64,000 nt of DNA from contig CAIYNU010000081.1 of NCBI GenBank assembly GCA_903927615.1, positions 1-64,000 of the forward strand, written 5' to 3'. The first letter of the stretch is position 1. Each line of letters begins with the position of its first letter. The notes beneath the pieces are model-generated. The model was not told the origin of the DNA. It saw nothing but the letters and a program-made list of their open reading frames with translations, and searched no databases. Position numbers and translations under genes: made by a program. This DNA comes from an uncultured Rhodospirillales bacterium (lineage in GTDB: Bacteria; Pseudomonadota; Alphaproteobacteria; Azospirillales; Azospirillaceae). This document shows positions 42,434 through 49,959 of the stretch, piece after piece.

Positions 42434-43652
42434 TGCCCGAGATCAGATCATGGCCGCGGCCGATGCCGCTCCGCGTTGGGCAGCCGGGCCGGAGGGTCGG
42501 GAACCGCCGCCTTCTCACGATGACGAGGCCGCCACTTCGCTGTCGGCGCGCGACAGCCTTACCGACCTCGTTGACCCCACCACCCTGTTCGGCATCGATC
42601 CGCCGCAACGCGAGTATGTCATTGAAGAAATGCTCCCGAAGGGTGCCGTAACGACGTTAATTGGCCCCGGGGGTGCCGGCAAGTCATTGGTGGCGCTACA
42701 GGCGCAAATATCAACGGCAATTGGGGGCGATTTTCTTGGGTTTCGTGTCAAGAAGTGTAAATCATTGGCCTTTTATTGTGAGGATGACGCTCACGAGGTT
42801 CATCGTCGCGCCAAGGCAATCTGCATTCATTATGGGATATGGCTCAAAGATATTGGTCTCGCACGCTGGCAAGGCCGGTTCGGAAAGCAAAATGTCATCG
42901 CCACGTTCCGAGATGGGATGCTTTGCCCCACGGAATTCTTCGATTTCATTCTTGAGGCGATGCGCCATACGGGCGCGGAGTTGTTGATCCTCGATAATAT
43001 TGCTCAATTGTTTGCAGGAAATGAAAATGATCGAAGCATGGTGACGCAATTCGTTAATCGGCTCGGGCAGATTGCGATTGAGTTTGACGCCGCGGTGCTG
43101 TTGCTCGGCCATCCCGGCAAGTCGTCGGTGGGTTTGACCGCCGAATTCAGCGGATCGACCGCCTGGGATGCCGCTGCGAGACTTCGGTGGTTGCTGTCGC
43201 GGCCGGAACAGGAGAAAGATGGTCCCGAGATTGATCCAGACCTGCGGGTACTGACCAAAAAGAAAAGCAACTATTCCAGTATCGGCGACGAAATCATGTT
43301 GCGGTGGGACAACGGCGCTTTCCAGGCCCTGAATACTGCCGGGCCGGATATGGTCGATCGAATTGACCAGAACACCAAAGCGAGTGCCTGCCAGGATGCC
43401 TTTCTTCTTGCGCTTGCCAAGTTGGAAACCGAGGGCCGGAAGGTGACCTCGAAAAGCCGGGCCGGGAACTACGCGCCCAACGAAATGATCCGAATGCCGA
43501 TGATGCAGGCGTGGCGGAAGCGCCAGATCGAAGCCGCGATGCAAGACCTTTTCGATGGCGGCCACATCGTTGAACTGCCCTACGGCTCGCCATCAAGGGG
43601 GTGGACGTACCTTGCCCCAACGTCAGAAAAAGCGACCAATGGGGGAATGTAA
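42426..43652 (+). CDS. RecA-fold ATPase (RepA/DnaB-like helicase)
   Basis: 408 residues. Walker A is LIGPGGAGKSLVALQ (about 80-94), Walker B is LLILDNIAQLF, and the sensor region reads AVLLLGHPGKSS. The layout matches the hexameric RepA helicases of plasmids such as RSF1010 and AAA_25 proteins of phage satellites. GC falls in the central part. With the Toprim gene before it, this forms a two-gene replication module. AlpA, iterons and these two genes together suggest autonomous replication after excision. Confidence 0.87.
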   Translation: MPDARDQIMAAADAAPRWAAGPEGREPPPSHDDEAATSLSARDSLTDLVDPTTLFGIDPPQREYVIEEMLPKGAVTTLIGPGGAGKSLVALQAQISTAIGGDFLGFRVKKCKSLAFYCEDDAHEVHRRAKAICIHYGIWLKDIGLARWQGRFGKQNVIATFRDGMLCPTEFFDFILEAMRHTGAELLILDNIAQLFAGNENDRSMVTQFVNRLGQIAIEFDAAVLLLGHPGKSSVGLTAEFSGSTAWDAAARLRWLLSRPEQEKDGPEIDPDLRVLTKKKSNYSSIGDEIMLRWDNGAFQALNTAGPDMVDRIDQNTKASACQDAFLLALAKLETEGRKVTSKSRAGNYAPNEMIRMPMMQAWRKRQIEAAMQDLFDGGHIVELPYGSPSRGWTYLAPTSEKATNGGM

Positions 43653-43704
43653 TGCTGTATCGCTCAACCTTTAATACTGTGTGTCCGGTTCAGATTTGGG
43701 AGCC

Positions 43705-43769
43705 TACACCGGTTACACCGGTTCCTTGCAGCCCATTGAAAAACAATAATATTTCTACCTACACCGGTT
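43705..43769 (+). repeat. Three TACACCGGTT repeats
   Basis: TACACCGGTT occurs at 43705, 43714 (overlapping by one base) and 43760. The 6-bp core ACCGGT is itself palindromic. They lie in the 200-bp gap between the helicase and the small-gene train; the frame across this gap (from 43652) looks non-coding. A regulator binding site or second set of iterons is likely. Confidence 0.5.
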
Positions 43770-43851
43770 GTGTGTGTCCGTTCCCCCATACCCCCTACGC
43801 TCTGCGGCGCCATGGAGCGCGCCGCGGGCGTCGATGAGAAGGGTGTCGTCC

Positions 43852-44193
43852 ATGAATCGACATCACCGCCGAGCCGCTGCCAGGCAGTCTCGCTTCGCCC
43901 TTCCGGACATCGGATTTGCGCCCGCCGCCCATGTGGTGCTCTCGCACGATGGCCGCAGCCTGTCCGAGGCCATGGCGTCTGGACGGGTGGCCGCGCTCGT
44001 CCCCATCCACTGCGGCAACCTGGCAGCAACCGAACCAACCGCGATGCTTGAGGCAGTCATCGAAGCGGGGGGTGCCATCGTGATGGCGTTCGAGAGTGCC
44101 CGTGACGCGCGCGAATTCCAGTCACGCATGGCCGCTCGAACCTGCCCACCGCCGCCAGTCCCCACACATCGGGCGCCGGAGGCTGTCCAATGA
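43852..44193 (+). CDS. Hypothetical protein of the element
   Basis: 113 residues, Ala-rich. It starts MNRHHRRAAARQSRFALPDIGF and has alternating strands and helices (AHVVLSHDGRSLSEAMASG, EAVIEAGGAIVMAFESARDAREF) and a Pro-rich tail. AAGGG lies about 9 bp before the ATG. The stop overlaps the next ATG (ATGA). No family recognised; it heads a train of small overlapping genes typical of phage-like elements. Confidence 0.6.
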   Translation: MNRHHRRAAARQSRFALPDIGFAPAAHVVLSHDGRSLSEAMASGRVAALVPIHCGNLAATEPTAMLEAVIEAGGAIVMAFESARDAREFQSRMAARTCPPPPVPTHRAPEAVQ

Positions 44194-44354
44194 CCGCTGC
44201 TCTCCGCGCCCGCCTGGAAGCCGACCGCTCCAACCTGCTCAGGACGCCGGCCGACCGGCCCCTCGAATTCGCCTTTGTCAGGATGCTCGCCGACATTCAA
44301 ACCGCAATTGCTGCCGTAGAGGCAGTCGCCATAACCAAGGAGAACTCCCCATGA
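44190..44354 (+). CDS. Small hypothetical protein (54 residues)
   Basis: A helical 54-residue protein, MTAALRARLEADRSNLLRTP at the start. Both start and stop overlap their neighbours by 4 bp (ATGA), and codon use matches them, which supports it. It has no recognisable family. Confidence 0.55.
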   Translation: MTAALRARLEADRSNLLRTPADRPLEFAFVRMLADIQTAIAAVEAVAITKENSP

Positions 44355-44641
44355 TCACAGTCAAATTCCCGCCGGTGCGCGGCAAAAGCGTTGACGACAT
44401 CGCGCCAATCGACAAGCTCGGCCCCGATATGGCGATCCTTTGGCGCGCCAGTGACTTCGCCGTCGATGACCACTTCGTCGAGATGTTCAGGAGTAATATC
44501 ATTCGTCGCCTCACAGATTTCGGATGGTCCCTTGAGATGGCGAAGGAATGGCTCTGTTTTATCGAATATCGTGCAATCTGCGTCGGCCATGATCTTGAGG
44601 CCGCCGAAGGCGACGCCGCGCAGACCTGGGGGCGGGCGTGA
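44351..44641 (+). CDS. Hypothetical protein of the element
   Basis: 96 residues. It starts MITVKFPPVRGKSVDDIAPI and has a helix rich in Phe/Arg (DDHFVEMFRSNIIRRLTDFGWSLEMAKEWL). AAGGAG lies about 8 bp before the ATG. It overlaps both neighbours. Unknown function. Confidence 0.6.
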   Translation: MITVKFPPVRGKSVDDIAPIDKLGPDMAILWRASDFAVDDHFVEMFRSNIIRRLTDFGWSLEMAKEWLCFIEYRAICVGHDLEAAEGDAAQTWGRA

Positions 44642-45045
44642 TGGCGATTAATCTGCATTGCCCCGCCCGCACCAAGGCCGAGCCATGGCGCTGCGAATGC
44701 CCGTCTCATGCTCTGCGGTCGGATAGCCCAAAGGGGCCGGCTCTCGACCTGTGCCGGCAGTTGGTCGACCTCGGTATCGAGGATGGTCCGGCGACCGTCT
44801 ATCGGGACGGCAAGCCGGCGCTGCTGATCGGCGCCATCCACCAAGCTGCCAGACTGACCGTTGCTGAGGGGCCCGCAACGCGGTTCGTGAAGTGGCAACC
44901 CCACCCCGGTTCCTGGGATAGCGATTCCCGCGAGAGCGGTTCGGCGCCCATGCGTCAAACCAAGGTGGCCGCTACCCTGGTAGCCCCCAACCCTTTCGTC
45001 GATCCTGGCGCGTCACCGCACCCAGTCACGAGGATCGCAGCATGA
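44641..45045 (+). CDS. Hypothetical protein of the element
   Basis: 134 residues. The first 40 hold Cys and His (INLHCPARTKAEPWRCECPSHALR), possibly a zinc site. The middle (LVDLGIEDGPATVYRDGKPALLIGAIHQAARLTVAEG) looks like a small folded domain and the tail is disordered. The start overlaps the previous stop (TGATG) and the stop overlaps the next ATG (ATGA). No family recognised. Confidence 0.55.
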   Translation: MAINLHCPARTKAEPWRCECPSHALRSDSPKGPALDLCRQLVDLGIEDGPATVYRDGKPALLIGAIHQAARLTVAEGPATRFVKWQPHPGSWDSDSRESGSAPMRQTKVAATLVAPNPFVDPGASPHPVTRIAA

Positions 45046-45218
45046 GCGCCCGGCTGGTCGTGGTCGATGTGCCGGGGACGCCTGTCTTGGTTCAGGTGTA
45101 CCGCGGCGCCGAGTGCATCTCGGTCCCGGTGTCCCCGCTCCGGGCGCTGCGGCTCGCCAGTGACCTGATCGAAGCGGCCGAAGCCCGGCTGAAGGCTGAA
45201 GGGGAGATCAATGCCTGA
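45042..45218 (+). CDS. Small hypothetical protein (58 residues)
   Basis: 58 residues, starting MSARLVVVDVPGTPVLVQVY, an all-beta opening followed by a helix (ALRLASDLIEAAEARLKAEG). It starts in the previous stop and ends 8 bp into the next gene. GC and third-position bias agree with coding. Confidence 0.55.
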   Translation: MSARLVVVDVPGTPVLVQVYRGAECISVPVSPLRALRLASDLIEAAEARLKAEGEINA

Positions 45219-45654
45219 CGACCGCAACAACGGCACGAAAACGGGTAGAGATGCCCGCGGCAGGTTCGCTCCCGGTAACACCGGCCGCCCGCCCGGAGCG
45301 CGCCACGCCGCAACGCTGGCCGCGGAAGCCTTGCTTGACGGTGAAGCCGAGGCATTGACCCGGAAGGCCGTCGAGATGGCGCTAGAGGGCGATCCCGTGG
45401 CCCTGCGGCTTTGCATGGAGCGCGTGCTGTCACCGAGACGAGACCGGCCTGTGCGGTTCGCCCTGCCCGCGATGGCAACCGTAGCCGACGCGCCGAAAGC
45501 CTTGGCAGCCATTACCGCCGCTGTCGCTGACGGCAGTCTGACAGCAAGTGAAGCCGGGGACCTGGCTGGCTTGGTCGAAAAGTTTGTCAAAGCAATCGAA
45601 GTCACCGACCACGAAGCCCGTATCAAAGCGATCGAAGAAAGGAACACAACATGA
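45211..45654 (+). CDS. DUF5681-like phage protein
   Basis: 147 residues. GRDARGRFAPGNTGRPPGARHAATLAAEALLDGEAEALTRKAVEMALEGD is the N-terminal segment of DUF5681 proteins, common in alphaproteobacterial prophages. Some members lie next to terminase genes, so a packaging-related role has been suspected, but none is proven and no large terminase is present here. The stop overlaps the next ATG (ATGA). Confidence 0.72.
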   Translation: MPDDRNNGTKTGRDARGRFAPGNTGRPPGARHAATLAAEALLDGEAEALTRKAVEMALEGDPVALRLCMERVLSPRRDRPVRFALPAMATVADAPKALAAITAAVADGSLTASEAGDLAGLVEKFVKAIEVTDHEARIKAIEERNTT

Positions 45655-45869
45655 GCAATATCTCGCGTCGATTGGCGAAGCTGGAAAAGACCGCCGCACC
45701 CAAGGGCCGGCTGATCACAATCTCCGTTCCCTTCGGGCAGGAGAACGACAATTTCGATCACTTGCTGGTGCCCCTGAACGTCACCGCGGCCGACAGCGTG
45801 GTTGCCGTGATCAACTATGCCCCGGATGCCGAGCCGCCGGCAGTGTCGGTCGCGCCGATGGCGGCTTGA
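45651..45869 (+). CDS. Small hypothetical protein after DUF5681
   Basis: 72 residues with a basic helical start (MSNISRRLAKLEKTAAPKGR) and a beta-rich middle. The start overlaps the DUF5681 stop by 4 bp. Short proteins of this kind often follow DUF5681 in prophages. It ends about 100 bp before the deleted IS630 copy. Confidence 0.6.
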   Translation: MSNISRRLAKLEKTAAPKGRLITISVPFGQENDNFDHLLVPLNVTAADSVVAVINYAPDAEPPAVSVAPMAA

Positions 45870-45966
45870 TCGGGGTGCAACAGTCTGTTGAAATGGCGAA
45901 GGGTGTCGATAGGACCGACACCCCTTCGTCTCTTCGAACGTCGGTTACTCGGCGGAATCGACGCTA

Positions 45967-46371
45967 GTGTTCTGACCGCAACGAACGATTCCCCGAGGGA
46001 CTCGTTCGTGCGATTCTGGGGGGCATGAGAACCGGCGTTACGGTTCAGCTTTCGCCTGAGGATCGGGTTCGGCTGAACAAACTGGTCGCGGACCGAAACA
46101 CCCCGAAGAAGCATGCCTGGCGTGCCGAGATCGTCCTGCTGACGGCGGATGGCGTTGGTACGATGGAGATCACGAGGAAACGCATCCGACGCGGCGTCTT
46201 CAAGAGTGTCACCGACCTGGAGGTGGCCATCTACCAATATCTTGCCGAACACAACGACCACCCCAAACCATTCATTTGGACGGCCACCACCAAGGATATT
46301 CTCGAAAGGGTTGCGCGGGCGCGCGTCGCCCTGAAGGCTGCCATCGGTACCAAGTGACAGAGTCGGAACAC
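45967..46371 (+). mobile_element. Deleted IS630-family element (405 bp)
   Basis: The unit is flanked by TA on both sides (45965-45966 and 46372-46373), the IS630/Tc1 target. Its ends are inverted: GTGTTCTGAC on the left and GTCGGAACAC on the right, differing at one position. Inside is a fused transposase remnant. With termini intact but the catalytic domain gone, it is a non-autonomous, MITE-like derivative. Confidence 0.72.
46025..46357 (+). pseudogene. IS630 transposase, internal deletion
   Basis: 110 codons. The first 50 (VQLSPEDRVRLNKLVADRNTPKKHAWRAEIVLLTADG) are the HTH end of an IS630 transposase, and the last 50 (SVTDLEVAIYQYLAEHNDHPKPFIWTATTKDILERV) are its C terminus. The DDE catalytic centre, which would lie between, is missing, yet the two parts are joined in frame. 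Confidence 0.8.
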
Positions 46372-46373
46372 TA

Positions 46374-46635
46374 GGGCCGGTAGGTTGGCCGCTGGTGAGT
46401 TTTAGGGCGATCGCCGCAGCAAAGGCCGGCGGAAATCAGGACTCACCTGCGACTCGCTGGCGGGCTTCGGCGGCTATCGAGGGTGGGGCGAGCGCTAAAC
46501 GAAGCGCCTAATCAAGCGGATACAAAGCAACACAGGGGAAAATGACGGCGACGTGCGTGATCTAGGTCTTTTCTGTGGGCCCTTCATGAACGATGATGCG
46601 GCAGCCCCATCTATCGGTTGGGGGTAGGAGGAACC
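46374..46635. other. Gap before the PIN gene pair
   Basis: About 260 bp with no gene. It should carry the promoter of the PIN pair; no convincing -35/-10 pair is seen. Confidence 0.4.
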
Positions 46636-47382
46636 GTGGACACGCTGACGTTCAGGATCGGCGGCTTTCGACCGGACACCATCCCGATGGCACGTCTGGC
46701 TCAATACATGGCCGAACTGGCTGCTCTTCTCGGCTATGAGAAGAGCGTCCATTTTGTGCGCATGGATGAGGGCAGCGTCGATCTGGTTCATCGGGTTGAT
46801 GTGGAAGACCAGCCCAAGGTTGGCGCCCGGCTGGACGCCCTTTGCCGGGGGGAGGCGGACGGCGACGCTATCAAGGCGTATCGCAAGCTAGACGAAATGC
46901 TTGCCAACGATAACACCATCGGAGAGTTGACTACGGATCACAAGACTATCGTCATCCAGTTTCCTGGAAGAGACCGGCCCAAGCCGGTTCACTACGGAGC
47001 ATTTACGCAATTCGGCAGCCTGGATGGTGTTCCTGTGAAGGTGGGCGGCCTCGCTGAATTGGTGACTATTCATCTCCAGGAAGTCGGTCCCACCGGGACG
47101 GTGCATCACTGCTACGCCAGTAGAGATATTGCCCGCGCCATTGCTGGGCATTTGTTCGACACCCCCGTTCGGGTGCATGGAAATGGTCGTTGGCAGCGTG
47201 AGGCAAGTAGGGCCTGGAAGCTGCATCGCTTCGTCATCAGCGAATTTGAGGTATTGGACGACAGCCCTCTTGAAACCGTTGTTGCTCAATTGCGGGCGAT
47301 CACCGGCAGCGAATGGCGAACAGTGGAGCGCCCTCTAGTGTTTCTACGTGACCTTCGCGGAAACGGGGATGGTGTTCACTGA
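46636..47382 (+). CDS. Uncharacterised partner of PIN nuclease
   Basis: 248 residues. GTG at 46636 is chosen because AGGAGG lies 4 bp upstream. The N-terminal part (VDTLTFRIGGFRPDTIPMARLAQYMAELAALLGYEKSVHFVRMDEGSVDL) is a well-formed alpha/beta module, and the C-terminal half is strand-rich. No nuclease, kinase or HTH motif is seen. The stop overlaps the PIN-domain ATG by 1 bp, so the two proteins are probably made together. Antitoxin, sensor or targeting subunit are all possible. Confidence 0.7.
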   Translation: MDTLTFRIGGFRPDTIPMARLAQYMAELAALLGYEKSVHFVRMDEGSVDLVHRVDVEDQPKVGARLDALCRGEADGDAIKAYRKLDEMLANDNTIGELTTDHKTIVIQFPGRDRPKPVHYGAFTQFGSLDGVPVKVGGLAELVTIHLQEVGPTGTVHHCYASRDIARAIAGHLFDTPVRVHGNGRWQREASRAWKLHRFVISEFEVLDDSPLETVVAQLRAITGSEWRTVERPLVFLRDLRGNGDGVH

Positions 47383-47918
47383 TGGTGATCTTCGACGCCA
47401 ATTTTTTGCTGTTGCTTCTCGATCCCGAAGTGGACGTTCCTCCTGACCCGTCAACAGGACTTCCACTTACGTGGGCCAAAGAGCGCGTTGCGCAGCTTAT
47501 TGCCGGTCTGTCCAAGCAGCGAGAAACGATTGGCATTCCAACCCCTGTGATTTCCGAAGTGCTCGTTTACGCTGGCGAAGCCGGGCCTCGTTATCTGGGC
47601 GTCATCTGCAATAGCAACCATTTCCGCATTCTGCCGTTCGACCTTCGAGCCGCTATCGAAGCCGCAGCGAAGACCAAAGAGGCTATTGTCGCTGGGGACA
47701 AGCGCGAAGGAAGCGCTGCGCCATGGCAAAAAGTCAAAATCGACAGGCAGATTATTGCCATATCTCTCGTTGAGAACGTTTCAGCAATTTACACGGACGA
47801 TCAAGGCCTTGTTCGTCTGGCAAAGAATACGGGTCTGGCCGCCGTTAGTAGTTGGGAATTGCCATTGCCTCCTGAAGAGGCTCAGAGAGACCTATTCCTT
47901 CAACCAGAAGGCGCCTGA
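47382..47918 (+). CDS. PIN-domain nuclease
   Basis: 178 residues with the PIN metal site: Asp5 in MVIFDANFLL, Glu59 in VISEVLVY, Asp121 in KIDRQIIAI and Asp139/140 in IYTDDQGL. The length is that of VapC-like RNases, but no VapB or Phd-like partner adjoins; instead a 248-residue unknown protein is translated ahead of it. As cargo of a mobile element it may be an addiction or anti-phage nuclease; RNA target unknown. Confidence 0.85.
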   Translation: MVIFDANFLLLLLDPEVDVPPDPSTGLPLTWAKERVAQLIAGLSKQRETIGIPTPVISEVLVYAGEAGPRYLGVICNSNHFRILPFDLRAAIEAAAKTKEAIVAGDKREGSAAPWQKVKIDRQIIAISLVENVSAIYTDDQGLVRLAKNTGLAAVSSWELPLPPEEAQRDLFLQPEGA

Positions 47919-47930
47919 ACACTTTTGTTC

Positions 47931-48098
47931 TTATATTTGACCTGCCGCGTCATATTTTGGCCCGCCGTTGAAACCATCGGCCAGTTCCTCACTTCCCCGA
48001 GGCTGCCGCTTCTGCCCCACCGCTTCACCCACTTTGCGCTGGCCGTCGAACGTCACCGCCATGACGAGCTTCTGCGGGCCGGTCTCGTCAACCAGCAT
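47931..48098 (-). CDS. Possible 55-residue protein
   Basis: A short frame MLVDETGPQKLVMAVTFDGQ followed by a polar tail, with host-like codon use. It follows, in a different frame, the Cys-rich small protein on the same strand. There is no clear ribosome-binding site, and it may be the frameshifted end of its neighbour. Confidence 0.35.
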   Translation of the reverse strand: MLVDETGPQKLVMAVTFDGQRKVGEAVGQKRQPRGSEELADGFNGGPKYDAAGQI

Positions 48099-48115
48099 GG
48101 CGGCAGCCGCGGGCT

Positions 48116-48322
48116 TTATTGGGCAGGAACCACGTCGGTATCTTTCCTCAACCTCACCCCCGGCCCGCCGCCGTTCTCGGCGACGCTATCCGACGTTCCG
48201 GCCGAACGGATGGGAGCAGCCTCCTTACGCTGCGGCTCGGACACCACCCGCCCGCAACTGGCGCAGACCCCGTTTTCTGGGATGCAGAAATTTAGGCACC
48301 CGTCCTCGTCCAGTTTGATCAT
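48116..48322 (-). CDS. Small Cys-containing protein downstream of XRE regulator
   Basis: 68 residues. MIKLDEDGCLNFCIPENGVCASCGRVV carries four Cys, with CxxC, that could bind zinc. The tail VAENGGGPGVRLRKD is nearly the same as the tail of the upstream XRE protein (IAENGDGPGVRLRKE), so a short duplication has occurred. The ATG overlaps the XRE stop by 4 bp. Confidence 0.55.
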   Translation of the reverse strand: MIKLDEDGCLNFCIPENGVCASCGRVVSEPQRKEAAPIRSAGTSDSVAENGGGPGVRLRKDTDVVPAQ

Positions 48323-48552
48323 GCGTCTCCCTCCTTGCGCAGCCGCACGCCGGGGCCATCCCCATTCTCAGCAATGAAGATCACGCCGGCCGACTCCAGG
48401 GCGGTGCGGATGGCGTCAACGGTTCTCTCGTACAATGCTTCACCCCGCTCAAGGCGTGTAACGGTACCGGGAGCGACATTCGCCAGGGCGGCAAGTTCCC
48501 TGACCCCAAGGCCAAGGCCCGCTCGGGCCATCTTGCATTGCTCAGGCGTCAT
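48319..48552 (-). CDS. XRE-family repressor of the element
   Basis: 77 residues. TPEQCKMARAGLGLGVRELAALANVAPGTVTRLERGEALYERTVDAIRTALE is a lambda-Cro/C1-type HTH. The ATG at 48552 is preferred over 48564, because the latter lies inside a perfect inverted repeat that is probably its operator. It is the only regulator read against the main gene direction and the natural candidate for master repressor of the element. Confidence 0.84.
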   Translation of the reverse strand: MTPEQCKMARAGLGLGVRELAALANVAPGTVTRLERGEALYERTVDAIRTALESAGVIFIAENGDGPGVRLRKEGDA

Positions 48553-48563
48553 TGTTGATACCA

Positions 48564-48607
48564 TGTGTCAAAGTTTTGGTTGACGTACCGAGGCGGTCTT
48601 TGACACA
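48564..48607. promoter_or_regulatory. Inverted repeat between XRE gene and divergent gene
   Basis: TGTGTCAAAG at 48564-48573 and its exact reverse complement CTTTGACACA at 48598-48607, separated by 24 bp. TTGACA-like -35 boxes occur in both arms. It lies in the divergent gap of the XRE regulator and the gene at 48702, so it is the likely repressor operator. Confidence 0.55.
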
Positions 48608-48701
48608 GTGTATCTACCTTGGCGCAAACGCGCAAGCGGCCGGACCGGATGCAGCAACACCCCGCCCGGCCTAACCATCACCCGAACAGGAGCTTCGGAT
48701 C

Positions 48702-49502
48702 ATGGCTGATTCCGAGAATACCCGAACTGTGCCCGCGGGCACCACCGCCCCGGCCGGTGCCGACACCAACGACATCACCCTCAATACCGACGCCGACTTC
48801 GCCGCGGCCGAGACGGAATTGCTCCGGCTGCTGGCCGTCGGCATTCCGAAGGGAACCCCCGATGACGAGTGGCACGTTTACCAGGAAGCATGGTGGCGTC
48901 TCCACGAGGCCCTGATCACGGCCGAGCCGCGCACGGCGTTTCAGGCGGCCGTCATCCTGCGGCGGGCGACATGCCGGGATTGTGGCATCCCCTGCGGGTC
49001 GAACGACATCACCCTCCCGGCCATCGAGAGGGTGGCGGAGTTCCTGGCAACACCCCCGGCCGACATCGGCAGCGTCACAGGCCGTGCCTGCCAGTTGGCC
49101 GATGACCTGAATGACGTGAAACGGGGCGTGACGGCCATTGTGGACTTCGCTGCCACCTCCGATGACGGCGACGCCCCTTCCATTGCCTGGATCGCTCGCC
49201 GCCTCGAAGAGAACGTGGCCGCCGCAATCGAAACGCTTGATGGGATCCGCACCACGTTGGCGGCGCCCGCGATGGCTACCAACCTTGCCCGCCTGGCAGA
49301 GACCGAGGCGACCGTTGCCCGGTTCAAGGCCGCAGCCGAAGGGCTGGCGCCCGATCATGCCATCCATGTGCAGACGCAGGATGTCATCGACGGCGCCGTC
49401 GCGGACGCCGTGTTCGTGCTGGCCCGCGCGCTTCGGTGGGGGCAGTTTGAACCCATGGTGGCCGGCCTTCGTCGGGCCGGCATCGTCGGTGGGGAGGCAT
49501 GA
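48702..49502 (+). CDS. Hypothetical protein of the element
   Basis: 266 residues, acidic N terminus (MADSENTRTVPAGTT) and mostly helical. There are Cys pairs in ATCRDCGIPCG (about residue 90). Long amphipathic helices follow (IARRLEENVAAAIETLDGIRTTL). GGAG lies 9 bp before the ATG. The stop overlaps the next ATG. No family recognised. It is read divergently from the XRE repressor, so it is probably an early, regulated gene. Confidence 0.6.
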   Translation: MADSENTRTVPAGTTAPAGADTNDITLNTDADFAAAETELLRLLAVGIPKGTPDDEWHVYQEAWWRLHEALITAEPRTAFQAAVILRRATCRDCGIPCGSNDITLPAIERVAEFLATPPADIGSVTGRACQLADDLNDVKRGVTAIVDFAATSDDGDAPSIAWIARRLEENVAAAIETLDGIRTTLAAPAMATNLARLAETEATVARFKAAAEGLAPDHAIHVQTQDVIDGAVADAVFVLARALRWGQFEPMVAGLRRAGIVGGEA

Positions 49503-49729
49503 CCATGACCTACCTGCGAGAGAACCCCCTCGACACCAGCGCCACGCCGGACCCGAAGATGCGCGCAGACCGGATGTTGCATGCCCTGGAGCACGGCATC
49601 GACGTTGCCCGGCGGCTGGCGGATTCCGGCATCGACGGTGACGGAGCGGAAGACCGGGAAACGCTCTTGCATCGCCTGATCTGGACGCTTGATCGCGTGT
49701 CGGAAGCCGAGCCGCCACCGACACCCTAA
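49499..49729 (+). CDS. Small hypothetical protein at right end of element
   Basis: 76 residues, helical, starting MTMTYLRENPLDTSATPDPK. The ATG overlaps the previous stop by 4 bp (49505 is an alternative). It is the last gene of the element and is followed by a good intrinsic terminator. Confidence 0.6.
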   Translation: MTMTYLRENPLDTSATPDPKMRADRMLHALEHGIDVARRLADSGIDGDGAEDRETLLHRLIWTLDRVSEAEPPPTP

Positions 49730-49762
49730 CCCGCCCCACCGTGGGGCAGTGCCCACTACCAG

Positions 49763-49792
49763 CCCCGCCCGGGAAACCGCGGCGGGGTTTTT
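49763..49792 (+). terminator. Intrinsic terminator at right end of element
   Basis: CCCCGCC (49763-49769), an 11-nt loop that can itself pair (CGG/CCG), GGCGGGG (49781-49787), then TTTTT. It closes the last operon of the element. Confidence 0.8.
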
Positions 49793-49892
49793 GGTGTCGG
49801 CGCGGTGGGTGCGATCGGGCGAGTTTCGGGGCGCGGCTGGCAGTCGCGGTCAGAAGCTCGGAGAAGGCCCGCGAGAGGCGACTTTCGTCCGC

Positions 49893-49930
49893 GTGGCCAC
49901 CCGGTGGCTACCGGTGACGTGGTGGCTACT
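49893..49930 (+). repeat. Right arm repeats GTGGCTACC-like
   Basis: GTGGCCACC at 49893, GTGGCTACC at 49904, a degenerate GTGACGTGG at 49914 and GTGGCTACT at 49922. They match the array near the left end (38071-38111), lie in the same orientation, and end 29 bp before the right att core. Confidence 0.65.
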
Positions 49931-49959
49931 GGCCCGGTGTTACTAACCCATTGAAAAGA

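Noticed and set aside
43652-43837. 61-codon frame between the helicase and small genes
   Set aside because: It runs through the TACACCGGTT repeats, is Pro/Cys-rich without pattern, and lacks a ribosome-binding site.
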